Source: Pseudomonas fluvialis (GTDB lineage: Bacteria > Pseudomonadota > Gammaproteobacteria > Pseudomonadales > Pseudomonadaceae). From it: a DNA stretch of 64,000 nucleotides. This document shows, one piece after another, positions 28,699 to 38,135 of this stretch; position 1 is the stretch's first letter; each line of letters begins with the position of its first letter. The notes beneath the pieces are model-generated. The model worked only from the letters and a program-made list of their open reading frames with translations, was not told the DNA's origin and made no database searches. The translations under genes were made by a program, and so were the position numbers. The stretch is from contig NZ_NMQV01000024.1 of NCBI RefSeq assembly GCF_002234375.1, positions 124,001 through 188,000 of the forward strand, given 5' to 3'.

Positions 28699-29613
28699 AT
28701 GAACCTGAACAAAGTCGATCTCAACCTGTTCATCGTCTTCGACGCCATCTACAGCGAGGCCAACCTGACCCGTGCCGGGCAGATCGTCGGCATTACCCAG
28801 CCTGCCGTATCCAACGCCCTGGCCCGCCTGCGCGAAACCTTCAACGACCCGCTGTTCGTGCGTACCGCGCAGGGCATGGTGCCCACGCCCATGGCGCAGA
28901 ACATCATCGGCCCGGTGCGCAACGCCCTGCAGCTGCTGCGTGTCTCGGTGCAGGAAAGCCGAACCTTCAACCCGCAGCAGGCCAACAAGACCTACCGCAT
29001 CAGCATGACCGACCTTTCCGAAGCGGTGATCCTGCCACCGTTGTTCCAGCGCCTGCGCCGCCAGGCGCCGCTGGTGAGCATCGAAAGCATGCTGGCGCGG
29101 CGCCGCGAAACCACCAAGGAGCTGGCCGCCGGCCGCCTGGACTTCGCCGTTGATGCACCGCTCAACACCGACCCCCAGGTGCGCCACGTCAAGCTGATGG
29201 AAGACCGCTACGTGTGTGCGCTACGTCCGGGGCACCCGTTGGCGCGCGAACGCATCAGCCTCGATGACTACCTGTCGCTGTCGCATATCCATATTTCCAG
29301 CCGCCGCAACGGCCTGGGCTATGTCGACCTGGCGCTGGGCAAGATGGGCCTGCAGCGGCGCATTGCCCTACGCTCGCAGCACTACCTGATGGCCTCCAGC
29401 GTGCTGCAGCAGACCGACATGGCGATGACCGTGCCCGAGCGCTTTGCGCGGCGCCACCAGATGCATGTGCTGGATCTGCCGGTTAACGGCGTAGCGAATC
29501 TGGAAACCCACCTGTACTGGCACGAAAGTACCGATCAGGATCCGGCAAACCGCTGGATGCGTGAACAGATCATCGAGATTGCCCAGCAGGTTTGTGCCCA
29601 GCCCGGGCACTGA
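28699..29613 (+). CDS. LysR-family transcriptional regulator
   Basis: 304 residues. The N-terminal winged helix-turn-helix (DLNLFIVFDAIYSEANLTRA...GITQPAVSNALARLR, residues 7-51) is followed by a periplasmic-binding-like effector domain (about 95-300). The ligand is unknown. The divergent arrangement with the acyl-CoA dehydrogenase is typical of a regulator of its neighbour and of itself. Its TGA directly abuts the stop of the convergent gene. Confidence 0.92.
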   Translation: MNLNKVDLNLFIVFDAIYSEANLTRAGQIVGITQPAVSNALARLRETFNDPLFVRTAQGMVPTPMAQNIIGPVRNALQLLRVSVQESRTFNPQQANKTYRISMTDLSEAVILPPLFQRLRRQAPLVSIESMLARRRETTKELAAGRLDFAVDAPLNTDPQVRHVKLMEDRYVCALRPGHPLARERISLDDYLSLSHIHISSRRNGLGYVDLALGKMGLQRRIALRSQHYLMASSVLQQTDMAMTVPERFARRHQMHVLDLPVNGVANLETHLYWHESTDQDPANRWMREQIIEIAQQVCAQPGH

Positions 29614-30027
29614 TCAGGCTTCGCGCTCCCACACGCAGCGCAGGCGCAGTGGCCCTTCCTGCGGCGCGCTGCCGCCCTGCTCGCTGTGCCAGCGAAAGGT
29701 ATGCGTCCCGTTGAGTTCGGTGGTCAGGTGAACCACCGCGCTGGACCAGTACAGGCGCCGCAGCAACGCCTCGAACTGCTCGATCCACAGGCTCCACTCG
29801 TACTCGATGTTGGCGTAGCTGGCCCCGAAATGAATCACCTGGGTCAGGTATAGACCGCGCTCCGGCAGTTGCTGGCAAGCAAACATCTGCCGGCCGAGGA
29901 AATCCCACGGTTCATGCGCCAGGCTGTCCAGCACCTGGCGGTTGCTGGCCCGGCGCAGCAGGGTCTGCTCGGCGTCAGCGGCCGGCCAGTCCTGAATGCT
30001 GCCGTAGACGATGGATTCCGACTGCAC
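29614..30027 (-). CDS. Conserved-looking hypothetical protein
   Basis: 137 residues from GTG 30027, chosen because AGGAG lies 7 bases upstream; the GTG at 30033 is only 1 base from it. Soluble, no signal peptide. Aromatic-rich motifs include LYLTQVIHFGASYANIEYEW and LLRRLYWSSAVVHLTTEL, with a beta-rich C-terminus. I cannot assign a function. It may be cotranscribed with the upstream short-chain dehydrogenase unless the intervening hairpin terminates. Confidence 0.7.
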   Translation of the reverse strand: MQSESIVYGSIQDWPAADAEQTLLRRASNRQVLDSLAHEPWDFLGRQMFACQQLPERGLYLTQVIHFGASYANIEYEWSLWIEQFEALLRRLYWSSAVVHLTTELNGTHTFRWHSEQGGSAPQEGPLRLRCVWEREA

Positions 30028-30087
30028 GCACACGCTCCTGAAAATTCGTGCTGCCTTCTAACACAGCCCGGCGCGTGCGCAAAGTCG

Positions 30088-30122
30088 CGACGGGGCAAAG
30101 CGCGATGCGCCGCACCCCGTCG
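30088..30122 (-). terminator. Nested hairpin after the short-chain dehydrogenase
   Basis: CGACGGGG (30088-30095) pairs with CCCCGTCG (30115-30122), enclosing a second GCGC/GCGC stem. It lies 13 bases after the dehydrogenase stop on the minus strand; no U-run follows. Confidence 0.4.
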
Positions 30123-30135
30123 TCGCCTGCATCAA

Positions 30136-30939
30136 TCAGCTGTTCTTGCTGCGCATGCGCGCCGCCATGCGCGCCATCTCGTCGTAGATGGCCTGCGGCT
30201 GTTGGCGTTTGATGGCCCAGGCCATGCGCCCCTGCTCGTGGGGCAGGATCATGAATTCCTCGGCTGCCACCTGCTGGAAGATGTAGTCGGCGATCTCGCC
30301 GGCACTGATCGGCGAGCTTTCCAGGAGTTTGCCGACCTGGGCCTTCATGGCCGGCGTCGGGCCACGGAACGAGTCGAGCAGGTTGGTCTGGAAGAACGAC
30401 GGGCACACCACGTGCACTTTGACCTGCTGGTCGCGCAACTCCACCAGCAGGCTTTCCGAGAGCGCTACCACGCCGGCCTTGGCCACGTTGTAGTTGCTCA
30501 TCGCCGGCCCCTGCATCAACGCGGCCATGGAAGCGATATTGATCAGCCGGCCCTGGCTCTTCAGCAGCAACGGCAGGAAGGCCTTGCAGCCCTTGACCAC
30601 GCCCATCAGGTTGATTGACAGCTGCCAGTCCCAGTCCTCCAGGCTCAACTCGCTGAAGAAGCCGCCGGCGGCCACCCCGGCATTGTTGACCACTACATCG
30701 ATACCGCCCAGGCGCTCCTCGCAGGCTTGCGCCAGGGCGGTCAGCTGGCTGTAGTCACGCACGTCGCAGCGCTGGATGAAGCCATCGCCACCGGCTTCGC
30801 GCACCAGGCGCAGGGTTTCTTCCAGACCGGCCTGGTTGACGTCGGACAGCGCCAGGCGCCAGCCCTCGCGTGCCCAGCGCAGAGCCATCTCGCGGCCCAG
30901 ACCGGAGCCTGCGCCAGTAATCATGATGCGGTTGTGCAT
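30136..30939 (-). CDS. Short-chain dehydrogenase/reductase
   Basis: A 267-residue classical SDR. Cofactor motif TGAGSGLG (residues 8-15) with an acidic residue at the end of strand 2 (LSDVNQ), NNAG (85-88), N110, S137 and the active site Y150-N-V-A-K154. The substrate is not evident. Found near acyl-CoA metabolism genes, so a hydroxyacyl or alcohol substrate is possible. Confidence 0.88.
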   Translation of the reverse strand: MHNRIMITGAGSGLGREMALRWAREGWRLALSDVNQAGLEETLRLVREAGGDGFIQRCDVRDYSQLTALAQACEERLGGIDVVVNNAGVAAGGFFSELSLEDWDWQLSINLMGVVKGCKAFLPLLLKSQGRLINIASMAALMQGPAMSNYNVAKAGVVALSESLLVELRDQQVKVHVVCPSFFQTNLLDSFRGPTPAMKAQVGKLLESSPISAGEIADYIFQQVAAEEFMILPHEQGRMAWAIKRQQPQAIYDEMARMAARMRSKNS

Positions 30940-31036
30940 GCGTGCCTGCCTTGTTCAGTGAGTAAACGACTGACCGGCAGTGTAGCCGCGCCGGCTGGCG
31001 CGGCAGTGCACCATCATCCCGCTGAATGATCTGCTC

Positions 31037-32263
31037 TCAACGCAGCAGACGGCTGTCCAGCACTTCGGAAGGCGCGCCCAAGAGGCTTTCGCTGATCGCC
31101 AGCACATCGTCGGTGCTGGCCTTTTCCAGGCGCATCAGCGCCCGGGTCAGGTCATCCAGCGCGTGGCGACCCTCGCTGACCTGGCGGATCTCCTTGTCCA
31201 GGTCCTGCAACAGCAGCACGGCCCGCGCGGTCATCGGCCCGCTGCTGTTCTCGCCACGCAGGCTCTTCACATCCTTGCTCCAGCGTTTCAGCTGGGCACG
31301 CACCTTGTGGTAGCGGTCTTCGCTGAGCCCGCCGGCACGGCGCATCAGCTCGATGGCGTAGTACTCGGCGATACCCTCGCTGATCCAGTCACTGCGATCG
31401 GTGTCTCGGATACGGCTGAACACATGTACCAGTTCGTGCACCAGGGAACTGGTGCCATTCTCGCTGACCAGTGGACGGTCACTGTGCATGTAGTAGGAGT
31501 TGCTTGCCGACAGGCCGCCCCGCCACATCGGGTCGCCAGCGCCAACGATCAGCAGCTTGGCCGGATCACGTGGGAAGACCTGCTGGGCATGCGGCCAGAT
31601 GAAGGTCAGCAAGGTCAGCACATCCATGCGGCGCATGCCCTGGCCGGTTGGCGCACTGATGGTGATGTCGGTGTTGCCCAGTTGCGCGCGGCGCGTGCCG
31701 AGCTTGCCGGCAATGATCCAGCCGGTGGGACGGTCGAATACCCGCTCCGGGTTATCGATGCGGAACTTGTGCTTGCCGATCCGTGGCCAGCCGGTTTCCA
31801 CCGACTTCCAGCCCTTGGGCAGCTGGAACTGCAGGCGCGCGACCAGCTGCACCTTGGGGTCGTTGTCCATGTGCGCCGGGGGCACCAGATCGTCGCCACG
31901 CAGCAGCGCCCACTGCGGGGTCATCAGCGCATCGTAGCGCTCGCCTCGCGGATGACTGACTCTGACCTTCCAGCTCAGGGTGCTCTTGCCCTTGCCGGGT
32001 TGCCAGTACAGCTTGTTGTCCTTCTGCTCGAAGGTGCCGTCACCGGCAAAATCGCTGTAGGCCCCCTCATCGCCGAGGTTGAAGTTGAAGTAGTAGAGGT
32101 TGTCGGCGCGCGACAGGCTCAGACTGACCTCGGCCTGGTCGGCTTCAGGGAGAAAACGCACGTGGTAATCGAGGTCCACGCGTTCACGCTTGGCCGCCCA
32201 CAGCGGACTGCTGCACAACAGGCCAAGCAGAATCAGCAATGCTGACGGACGTAGCAGGTTCAT
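31037..32263 (-). CDS. Exported M61-like zinc metallopeptidase
   Basis: 408 residues from ATG 32263, which begins a clean signal peptide (LLRPSALLILLGLLCSSPLWA); the frame to 32293 adds 10 non-signal residues. The N-terminal beta-rich domain is followed by a gluzincin site: H276-E-L-V-H280 and third ligand E296 in WISEGIAEYY. This resembles M61 glycyl aminopeptidase-like proteins but ends soon after the helical domain, with no C-terminal PDZ domain visible. Probably periplasmic; the substrate is unknown. Confidence 0.75.
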   Translation of the reverse strand: MNLLRPSALLILLGLLCSSPLWAAKRERVDLDYHVRFLPEADQAEVSLSLSRADNLYYFNFNLGDEGAYSDFAGDGTFEQKDNKLYWQPGKGKSTLSWKVRVSHPRGERYDALMTPQWALLRGDDLVPPAHMDNDPKVQLVARLQFQLPKGWKSVETGWPRIGKHKFRIDNPERVFDRPTGWIIAGKLGTRRAQLGNTDITISAPTGQGMRRMDVLTLLTFIWPHAQQVFPRDPAKLLIVGAGDPMWRGGLSASNSYYMHSDRPLVSENGTSSLVHELVHVFSRIRDTDRSDWISEGIAEYYAIELMRRAGGLSEDRYHKVRAQLKRWSKDVKSLRGENSSGPMTARAVLLLQDLDKEIRQVSEGRHALDDLTRALMRLEKASTDDVLAISESLLGAPSEVLDSRLLR

Positions 32264-32371
32264 CTGGGGAATCTCCCGGTCAGGCGCGCCCACCTGGGCG
32301 CTGGATAAGCGATATCGTTGAGCCGCGGTGCACGCTGCTTGCCGGTCAGCGCCGCGGTGTGCCGGAAACCC

Positions 32372-32821
32372 TCAGCCGGCGCGGAAAATCAGATGATCTT
32401 CCCAGTCGTCCTCGGCCACCTGGTTTTCGCTGAGCATACGACCGGCCTGGGAAATCCGCTGTTCATGCACCGCATTGCGATCACCGCAGACCAGATGGTG
32501 CCAGGGCGGCAGGTCGCTGCCAGCGGCCACCAGCCGATAGGCACAGGTTGGCGGCAGCCACTTGAACTGCTCGGCCTGCGCCGCATCGAGCTGGATGCAG
32601 TCTGGCACCTGGGCTCGCCGGTTGGCATAGTCGCTGCACCGGCAGCTGTCACGGTCGAGCAGTTTGCAGGCGATGCGCGTGTAGTAGACGCTGCCATCGT
32701 CCTCGTCTTCAAGCTTCTGCAGGCAGCACAGGCCGCAACCGTCGCACAGCGACTCCCACTCCTCGGCATCCAGTTGGGCGAGGCTCTTGCGTTTCCAGAA
32801 GGGTTCGACCTTGGCTGCCAT
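32372..32821 (-). CDS. ycgN: YcgN family cysteine-cluster protein (UPF0260)
   Basis: A 149-residue cytosolic protein with [16 protein letters not shown] near residue 27, [27 protein letters not shown] and [10 protein letters not shown]. The conserved cysteines suggest a bound metal or Fe-S centre, not demonstrated. It is 7 bases downstream of ycgL, and the ycgN-ycgL-rnd grouping is a recurrent gammaproteobacterial cluster. Confidence 0.88.
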   Translation of the reverse strand: MAAKVEPFWKRKSLAQLDAEEWESLCDGCGLCCLQKLEDEDDGSVYYTRIACKLLDRDSCRCSDYANRRAQVPDCIQLDAAQAEQFKWLPPTCAYRLVAAGSDLPPWHHLVCGDRNAVHEQRISQAGRMLSENQVAEDDWEDHLIFRAG

Positions 32822-32828
32822 GGCTACC

Positions 32829-33122
32829 TCAGAGTGGATCGTTCATGCGCAGCAGTTCATCGGGCAGGTGCTCGATGTACTCCTCTTCGGCCGGCGGCAT
32901 TTGCAGGTGGAAGCCCTGCTTGTCGAGGTTTTCCAGCACCTTGTGGATGTCTTCGCGGGCCAGTTGACGCGCCTCGCTGAGCACCAGGTCAAAGGCGTGA
33001 CGCGGCGTGCCGAAGGCCTGCAGCAGCGCTTCGGGAACGCGGCTGAGCGCTTCGGCCTTGAGCACGTACAGATACATTTCGTTTTTGCGCGGGCTCTTGT
33101 AGATCGAGCAGATACGTTTCAT
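32829..33122 (-). CDS. ycgL: YcgL domain protein
   Basis: 97 residues from ATG 33122, which overlaps the rnd stop as ATGA. Starts [20 protein letters not shown] and contains [20 protein letters not shown], characteristic of the YcgL family. Function unknown; in other bacteria it is associated with rnd and ycgN. Confidence 0.9.
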   Translation of the reverse strand: MKRICSIYKSPRKNEMYLYVLKAEALSRVPEALLQAFGTPRHAFDLVLSEARQLAREDIHKVLENLDKQGFHLQMPPAEEEYIEHLPDELLRMNDPL

Positions 33123-34261
33123 GCCGAAGCTCCGGGGGTGGTCAGCGCGGTAATCCGGGCCAGCAAGGCAGCGCCCATGCGCTCGCGTCGCCAACCCTTG
33201 AGGCTGTCAGGCAGGTGATAAGGTCCGTGCGGAAAGCCGCTCTTGAGCAAGGCTTCGAGAACTTTCTTGCGCAACATCAGCTCGGGGGCCATGTCCAGCT
33301 GTTCGGCCTCCTGCTGGCCGACGCTGCGCAGTTTCTTCAGCAGGCCGCTGGCTTCCAGTGGCAGCGGCTCATCGAGCGGCTGCGGCCACTGCTCGGGCGG
33401 CAGGCTGGCCGCCTCGGCAATCAGGCGCAGCAGAGTCTCGCCATCCTGGCGCACGGTGCGTGGGTGCATGTCTTCGATACGCGCCAGGCTGACCCGGTCC
33501 TGCGGCTGCAGGCGCGCCAGGTGCCAGAGCGTGCCCTCACGGAGGATGCGATTGCGCGGCTGGTCACGCAGCCGGGCCTGCGTCTCGCGCCAGGCGCACA
33601 GGGCACGCAGCACGGCCAGTTGCTGGCGACTGAGTTTCCAGGCCAGCTTGACCTCGCGCCAGGCCTGTTGCGGGTCGCTGTCGCGCCCCAGGCTGTCGAC
33701 CAGTTCGGCGCCATCCTCGAGCAGCCAGGCATGTTTTTCTGCGCTCAGGCGTGGCAGCAGTGCCTGATACAGTTCGGCCAGGTGCTGCACGTCTTCGGCG
33801 GCATAGCTGACCTGGGTTTCGCTGAGAGGGCGCTGCAGCCAGTCGGAGCGGGTTTCCCCCTTGGGTAGCTCCAGGCCAAGCACCGCCTGTACCAGGCGCG
33901 AGTAGCCCATGGAAAACCCCAGGTTGAGGTAAGCAGCAGCCAGTTGGGTATCAAACAGCGGGCGCGGCTGGCAGCCCAGCAGGCGTTGGAAGACTTCCAG
34001 GTCCTCGCTGCAGGCATGCAGCACCTTGGTCACGCCACGGTCATCGAGCAGTGCGGCAAGCGGCGTCCAGTCGTCGATGCACAACGGATCGATCAGCCAG
34101 GCCCCCTCCCCGGTGCTGGCCTGCAGCAAACCGGCAATCGGATAAAAGGTATCGACCCGCATGAATTCGGTATCCAGCGCCACGAACGGCTGCTGCCGCC
34201 AGGCCTGGCATTGCTGTGCCAGCTCGGCATTGTCTCGTATCCAGTGAATGGTGATGGCCAC
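33119..34261 (-). CDS. rnd: Ribonuclease D
   Basis: 380 residues starting at GTG 34261 with AGGAG 6 bases upstream; the frame is open to 35320 but that part is the antisense of the sulfurtransferase. DEDDy exonuclease motifs: [11 protein letters not shown] (D, E), [10 protein letters not shown] (D) and [10 protein letters not shown] (Y, D), followed by an HRDC domain (about residues 205-290). Trims tRNA and other small RNA 3' ends. First gene of the rnd-ycgL-ycgN unit, divergent from the sulfurtransferase. Confidence 0.93.
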   Translation of the reverse strand: MAITIHWIRDNAELAQQCQAWRQQPFVALDTEFMRVDTFYPIAGLLQASTGEGAWLIDPLCIDDWTPLAALLDDRGVTKVLHACSEDLEVFQRLLGCQPRPLFDTQLAAAYLNLGFSMGYSRLVQAVLGLELPKGETRSDWLQRPLSETQVSYAAEDVQHLAELYQALLPRLSAEKHAWLLEDGAELVDSLGRDSDPQQAWREVKLAWKLSRQQLAVLRALCAWRETQARLRDQPRNRILREGTLWHLARLQPQDRVSLARIEDMHPRTVRQDGETLLRLIAEAASLPPEQWPQPLDEPLPLEASGLLKKLRSVGQQEAEQLDMAPELMLRKKVLEALLKSGFPHGPYHLPDSLKGWRRERMGAALLARITALTTPGASA

Positions 34262-34369
34262 GCAGCTCTCCTGTGCAAGGCTGGCAGTATAAACGAGCTG
34301 CCGCCAGCAAGCTGCCATACGGCTGATAAAGCGCTTATGATTCGGGCACTTGCCTGTCTGGAGTGTGTC

Positions 34370-35224
34370 ATGTCGCTTGCCCGCCTGATGGATCCGCTCA
34401 CCCTCAACAACCTGTTGCACGACCCGCAACTGGTCCTGCTGGACTGCCGCTTTGCCCTGGACGATGCCGACTACGGCCTGCGCAGCTATCGCGCCGGGCA
34501 TATTGCCCAGGCACGCTTCGTCGACATCGGTCGTCAGCTCAGCGCCGCTCATCGTCCGGGGCAGACCGGCCGCCATCCCCTGCCAACCCCGCAGGCGCTG
34601 CAAGACTGCCTGCGCCAGCTGGGTATCAACGATGACAGCACGGTGGTGCTCTACGACGACAACAGCAATGCCTTTGCCGCACGGGCCTGGTGGATACTCG
34701 CCTGGCTGGGCAAGCGTGACGGCCTCTACCTGCTCGACGGCGGACTGGCCGCCTGGCAAGCCGCCGGGTTGCCGCTCAGCCAGGCGGAGCCGGCAATCAA
34801 CCCCGGGCAGTTCCAGGCGCGTGCCGAGGCGAGCCTGCTGGTCAGCGCCGAGCAACTGCTGGCCCGCCTGGACGATCCCCAGCTGACCCTGCTCGATGCC
34901 CGCGCCCCGGCACGTTTCAGCGGCGCGCAGGAACCCATCGACCCGCGCGGCGGACACATTCCCGGCGCACAGTGCGCGCCCTTTGCGGAAAACCTGCAAG
35001 CCGATGGCCGTTTCCTGCCTAGCGAAGCCCTGCGTAGCCGTTTTGCTGCGCTGTTGGGTACGCGTCCGCCTGCCGCCGCGGTGGCCTACTGTGGCTCGGG
35101 AATTACCGCCTGCCACAACCTGTTCGCCCTGTGCCTGGCTGGCTATCCGCTGCTGCCGTTGTATGCCGGCTCGTGGAGCGAATGGATCACTGATCCGCAA
35201 CGTCCCGTGGCGACCGGCGCATGA
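34370..35224 (+). CDS. Thiosulfate/3-mercaptopyruvate sulfurtransferase (tandem rhodanese)
   Basis: 284 residues from ATG 34370 (GGAG upstream). Two rhodanese domains: an inactive N-terminal one (LLDCRFALDDADYG; VVLYDDNSNAFAARAWW) and a catalytic one with CGSGITACHN, where the cysteine accepts the persulfide. The CGSG(I/V)TA loop is of the SseA mercaptopyruvate type. The stop overlaps the response-regulator start as ATGA. Confidence 0.88.
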   Translation: MSLARLMDPLTLNNLLHDPQLVLLDCRFALDDADYGLRSYRAGHIAQARFVDIGRQLSAAHRPGQTGRHPLPTPQALQDCLRQLGINDDSTVVLYDDNSNAFAARAWWILAWLGKRDGLYLLDGGLAAWQAAGLPLSQAEPAINPGQFQARAEASLLVSAEQLLARLDDPQLTLLDARAPARFSGAQEPIDPRGGHIPGAQCAPFAENLQADGRFLPSEALRSRFAALLGTRPPAAAVAYCGSGITACHNLFALCLAGYPLLPLYAGSWSEWITDPQRPVATGA

Positions 35225-35853
35225 GCCTGCTGCATCTGCAACTGCCCGACCAGCTGCGCCTGCTGCTGGTCGATGACCACCGGCTGTTTCTCGAAGGCCT
35301 GGCGCTGGTCTTGCAGCCACTCAGCCGGGCCGTGCACATCGACCTGGCCGATAGTGCGGCGGCGGCCGACCAACTGCGTCGCCAGCATGACTACGACCTG
35401 ATCCTCCTCGACTTGCGCCTGCCGGATCGCTCGGGGCTGCAACTGTTGCGCGACTGGCAACAGGCCGGCAACCCGACCCCGGCGGCGGTACTCAGTGCCA
35501 GCGAAAGCCCCGCCGACATGCAGGCGGCACTGCAGGCCGGGGCGCTCGGTTTCATTGCCAAGAGCAGTGATGCACAGAGCCTGCGTAGCGCCATCAGCCG
35601 TCTGCTGCTTGGCGAGTGTCTGCCGCTGCCGTTGCCACTGGCTGGCAACCCGCCGGCAGGCAGCCTGACGCCACGCCAGCAGGAAATCCTCCTGCTGCTG
35701 GCCGAAGGCCTGCCCAACAAAAGCATCAGTCGCCAGCTGCAGTTGTCCGAGGACACCGTGAAGACCCACCTCAAGGCGTTGTTCCAGCACCTGGGCGTGC
35801 ATACCCGTACCGCCTGCGTCAGCGTGGCGCGCCAGCGCGGTCTATTAGGCTGA
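35221..35853 (+). CDS. NarL/LuxR-family response regulator
   Basis: 210 residues. Receiver domain with acidic pair D18/D19 (LLLVDDHRLF), phosphoacceptor D64 (LILLDLRLPDR) and a conserved lysine in GFIAKSS; then a LuxR-type helix-turn-helix (LTPRQQEILLLLAEGL...SEDTVKTHLKALFQHLGV). Converges on and overlaps (9 bases) the hybrid histidine kinase gene, its likely partner. Targets unknown. Confidence 0.9.
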   Translation: MSLLHLQLPDQLRLLLVDDHRLFLEGLALVLQPLSRAVHIDLADSAAAADQLRRQHDYDLILLDLRLPDRSGLQLLRDWQQAGNPTPAAVLSASESPADMQAALQAGALGFIAKSSDAQSLRSAISRLLLGECLPLPLPLAGNPPAGSLTPRQQEILLLLAEGLPNKSISRQLQLSEDTVKTHLKALFQHLGVHTRTACVSVARQRGLLG

Positions 35854-37464
35854 GCGCAGCAGGCCGCTGAACAGCACCTGACGCAGACGCGCCGGCAGGA
35901 TCGGCTTGGCCAGCAGGCTGACATGCGCCGGCGCACAACGTTCCTGCAGTTCGGCGCTGCTCTCGGCACTCACCAGCAGGGCCGGCAGCATGCGCCCGGC
36001 CTGCTCGCGTAGTCGCTCGATGGCCTGCAGGCCATTGCATTCGTCCTGCAGGCGGTAATCACTGATCAGCAACTGTACCGGCTGGCTGGCCAGGGCCTGG
36101 CGCGCCTCGGCCAGGTTGGCACAGGCCTGCACCTGGCAGCCCCAGCGTTGCAGCAGGCCGGCCAGGGCTTCGCGGCTGGCCGCATCGTCTTCCAGCAGCA
36201 GCACCTGCATGGGCAACTGGCCAGGCTGGCTGTTGCCGGTTTCCGGACTGCGCGCGGCCACCCTGGGCAGACGCAACTGATAGCGCACCCCCTGACCGGG
36301 AGCACTGCTGACCTGCAAGGCATGTTCCAGCTGGCTGGCCAACTGGCGCACGATGGCCAGCCCGAGCCCCAGGCCGGTGCTGCTACGTAGCGGCTGCCCA
36401 GCCTCCTCCAGCAAGCCGCGGCCATCATCACCGAGCTCCAGACATAGCTGTTGCTGCTCTTCACGCACGCTGATCCAGATGCGTCGCGCCTGGGCATGTA
36501 GCCAGGCATTGACCAGCAGGTTGCGCAACAGCCGCTCCAGGCGCACCGGGTCGCTGCGCACCCAGTAGTCGAGTGGGCAGTCGAGCTGCAGCTCGGCAGC
36601 CTCCTGCTGCTCACGGGTAATCACCTTGAGTTCATCCATCAGGCGTGCCAGCAGCGGTTGCAGCTGCACATCCTGCCATTGCGGGCTGCCACCTTCCGGC
36701 AAGCTCATGCGCGTGTAGTCGAGCAGCGACTGCAGCATGCGTCCCAGTTGCTCGGCCGACACCGCCAGGCGCTGGCTGATCTGCCGGGTCTGTGCATCGC
36801 TGGCCTGCTCCTGCAAATGGCGGGCATACAGGCCCATGGCATTGAGCGGCTGGCGCAGGTCATGGCTGGCCGCGGCCAGCAGGCGCTGGGTGCGTTGATC
36901 GGCCTGCTCGGCACGCACGCGCGCCAGGCTCAGCAACTGTTGATCGAGCCAGGCCTGGCGCTGGCCACGCTCCTGCTGCCAGCTGCCGATACTGCCGATC
37001 ACCGCCGCACAGAGCAGAAACTGGCTTTCGTAATACAGCTCGGCCTGAGCGCCACGCAACCAGAGCATCAGCAACACATAGCTCAGGCAGACCAGCCAGG
37101 CGCTGGCAATCAGATTGCGACTGGACAAGCCGGTGAGCAGGAAGGCAAACAGCAACACCAGAAACAGACCGTCGTAACGCATGGCCAGGTCATTCAGATA
37201 ACACCAGCCGATGAAGGCCACCACCACCAGGGCATTGCCCAGGAAAGCCAGGAAGTACAGGTGCAGGGCCAGTGGCGGTGGCAACCCTGGATGACGACAG
37301 AGCGGCCAGGCCAAGGCCAGCAACAACAGACCAAACCCACGCAGGAACAGGCTGCCCTCGAAAATCTCGGCCGGTAGCAGCCAGGCATCGAGGAGCATGA
37401 AACACAGCTGGAAGAGCGCCGCGGTACTGATGATCAGCCCCAGGCGACGGCGCATGCGCGCCAC
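35845..37464 (-). CDS. Membrane hybrid histidine kinase with C-terminal receiver
   Basis: 539 residues from GTG 37464, the first conventional start. About six membrane helices (residues 8-195), HisKA with SHDLRQPLNAM, HATPase with LLRNLLVNAW and STGLGLGLAIV, and a C-terminal receiver (LLLEDDAASRE; phosphoacceptor in LLISDYRLQD). The reading frame stays open and coding-like upstream to a CTG at 37590 overlapping the peroxidase stop, adding an arginine/glutamate-rich cytosolic segment (GGWRLRFVEPLEQAFGLWR), so the true protein may be 581 residues. The convergent NarL regulator is the probable output partner. Signal unknown. Confidence 0.88.
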   Translation of the reverse strand: MARMRRRLGLIISTAALFQLCFMLLDAWLLPAEIFEGSLFLRGFGLLLLALAWPLCRHPGLPPPLALHLYFLAFLGNALVVVAFIGWCYLNDLAMRYDGLFLVLLFAFLLTGLSSRNLIASAWLVCLSYVLLMLWLRGAQAELYYESQFLLCAAVIGSIGSWQQERGQRQAWLDQQLLSLARVRAEQADQRTQRLLAAASHDLRQPLNAMGLYARHLQEQASDAQTRQISQRLAVSAEQLGRMLQSLLDYTRMSLPEGGSPQWQDVQLQPLLARLMDELKVITREQQEAAELQLDCPLDYWVRSDPVRLERLLRNLLVNAWLHAQARRIWISVREEQQQLCLELGDDGRGLLEEAGQPLRSSTGLGLGLAIVRQLASQLEHALQVSSAPGQGVRYQLRLPRVAARSPETGNSQPGQLPMQVLLLEDDAASREALAGLLQRWGCQVQACANLAEARQALASQPVQLLISDYRLQDECNGLQAIERLREQAGRMLPALLVSAESSAELQERCAPAHVSLLAKPILPARLRQVLFSGLLRSA

Positions 37465-37586
37465 CCGCCAGAGGCCGAAAGCCTGCTCCAGCGGCTCGAC
37501 AAAACGCAGCCGCCAACCACCGGTATGTCGCGCCGCCAGCAGCAGACGCTCGTCGTCACAGGCCGGCGGCAGGTTTGCTGTGGCGT

Positions 37587-38135
37587 TCAGGGCTGGCTGT
37601 CCAGTGCACGGCGCAAGGCCTCGCGCAGACGCGGGTCATCCGGCGCGGTCTTGCTGTTGAAGGCCGCCACGACCTGGCCCTGGCGATCCACCACGTATTT
37701 GTAGAAGTTCCATTTCGGCGCCGTGCCGCTCTGCTCGGCCAGTTGCCGGAACAGCGGCGTGGCCTGGCTGCCGCGCACCGACTGCGGCTGGCTCATGCTG
37801 AAGGTCACCCCGTAGTTGACGTAGCAGACCGTGGCGGTTTCTTCCTGGTCATTGGCTTCCTGAAAGAAGTCATCGGAAGGCACGCCCAGCACTTCCAGGC
37901 CTTCGCCGCGAAACTCCTGGTACAAGGCCTCCAGCCCCTTGAACTGGCTGGTAAAGCCACAGTGGCTGGCGGTGTTGACCACCAGCAGGGCCTTGCCGGT
38001 GAACTGGCAGAGATCGAGGGTTTCCTGGGAGCGCAACTTGGGCAATTGCTGCTGCAGCAGTGGCGGGCATTCGGCAGCCTGCAGGGAACCCCAGGCCAGG
38101 CACAGCAGCCCGGCAACACAGCGTAGTCGTTTCAT
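37587..38135 (-). CDS. Periplasmic glutathione peroxidase-family protein
   Basis: 182 residues with signal peptide ([16 protein letters not shown]). Peroxidatic cysteine C59 in [12 protein letters not shown] (cysteine, not selenocysteine), [11 protein letters not shown] in place of the usual cytosolic motif, and active-site tryptophan in [12 protein letters not shown]. Likely reduces peroxides in the periplasm, probably with a thioredoxin-like reductant since glutathione is scarce there. It abuts the upstream binding-protein gene (0-base gap) and touches the kinase frame. Confidence 0.85.
   Translation of the reverse strand: MKRLRCVAGLLCLAWGSLQAAECPPLLQQQLPKLRSQETLDLCQFTGKALLVVNTASHCGFTSQFKGLEALYQEFRGEGLEVLGVPSDDFFQEANDQEETATVCYVNYGVTFSMSQPQSVRGSQATPLFRQLAEQSGTAPKWNFYKYVVDRQGQVVAAFNSKTAPDDPRLREALRRALDSQP

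Noticed and set aside
33119..35320. RNase D read as a 733-residue protein
   Set aside because: The first half is antisense of the sulfurtransferase. GTG 34261 with AGGAG gives a normal-length RNase D.
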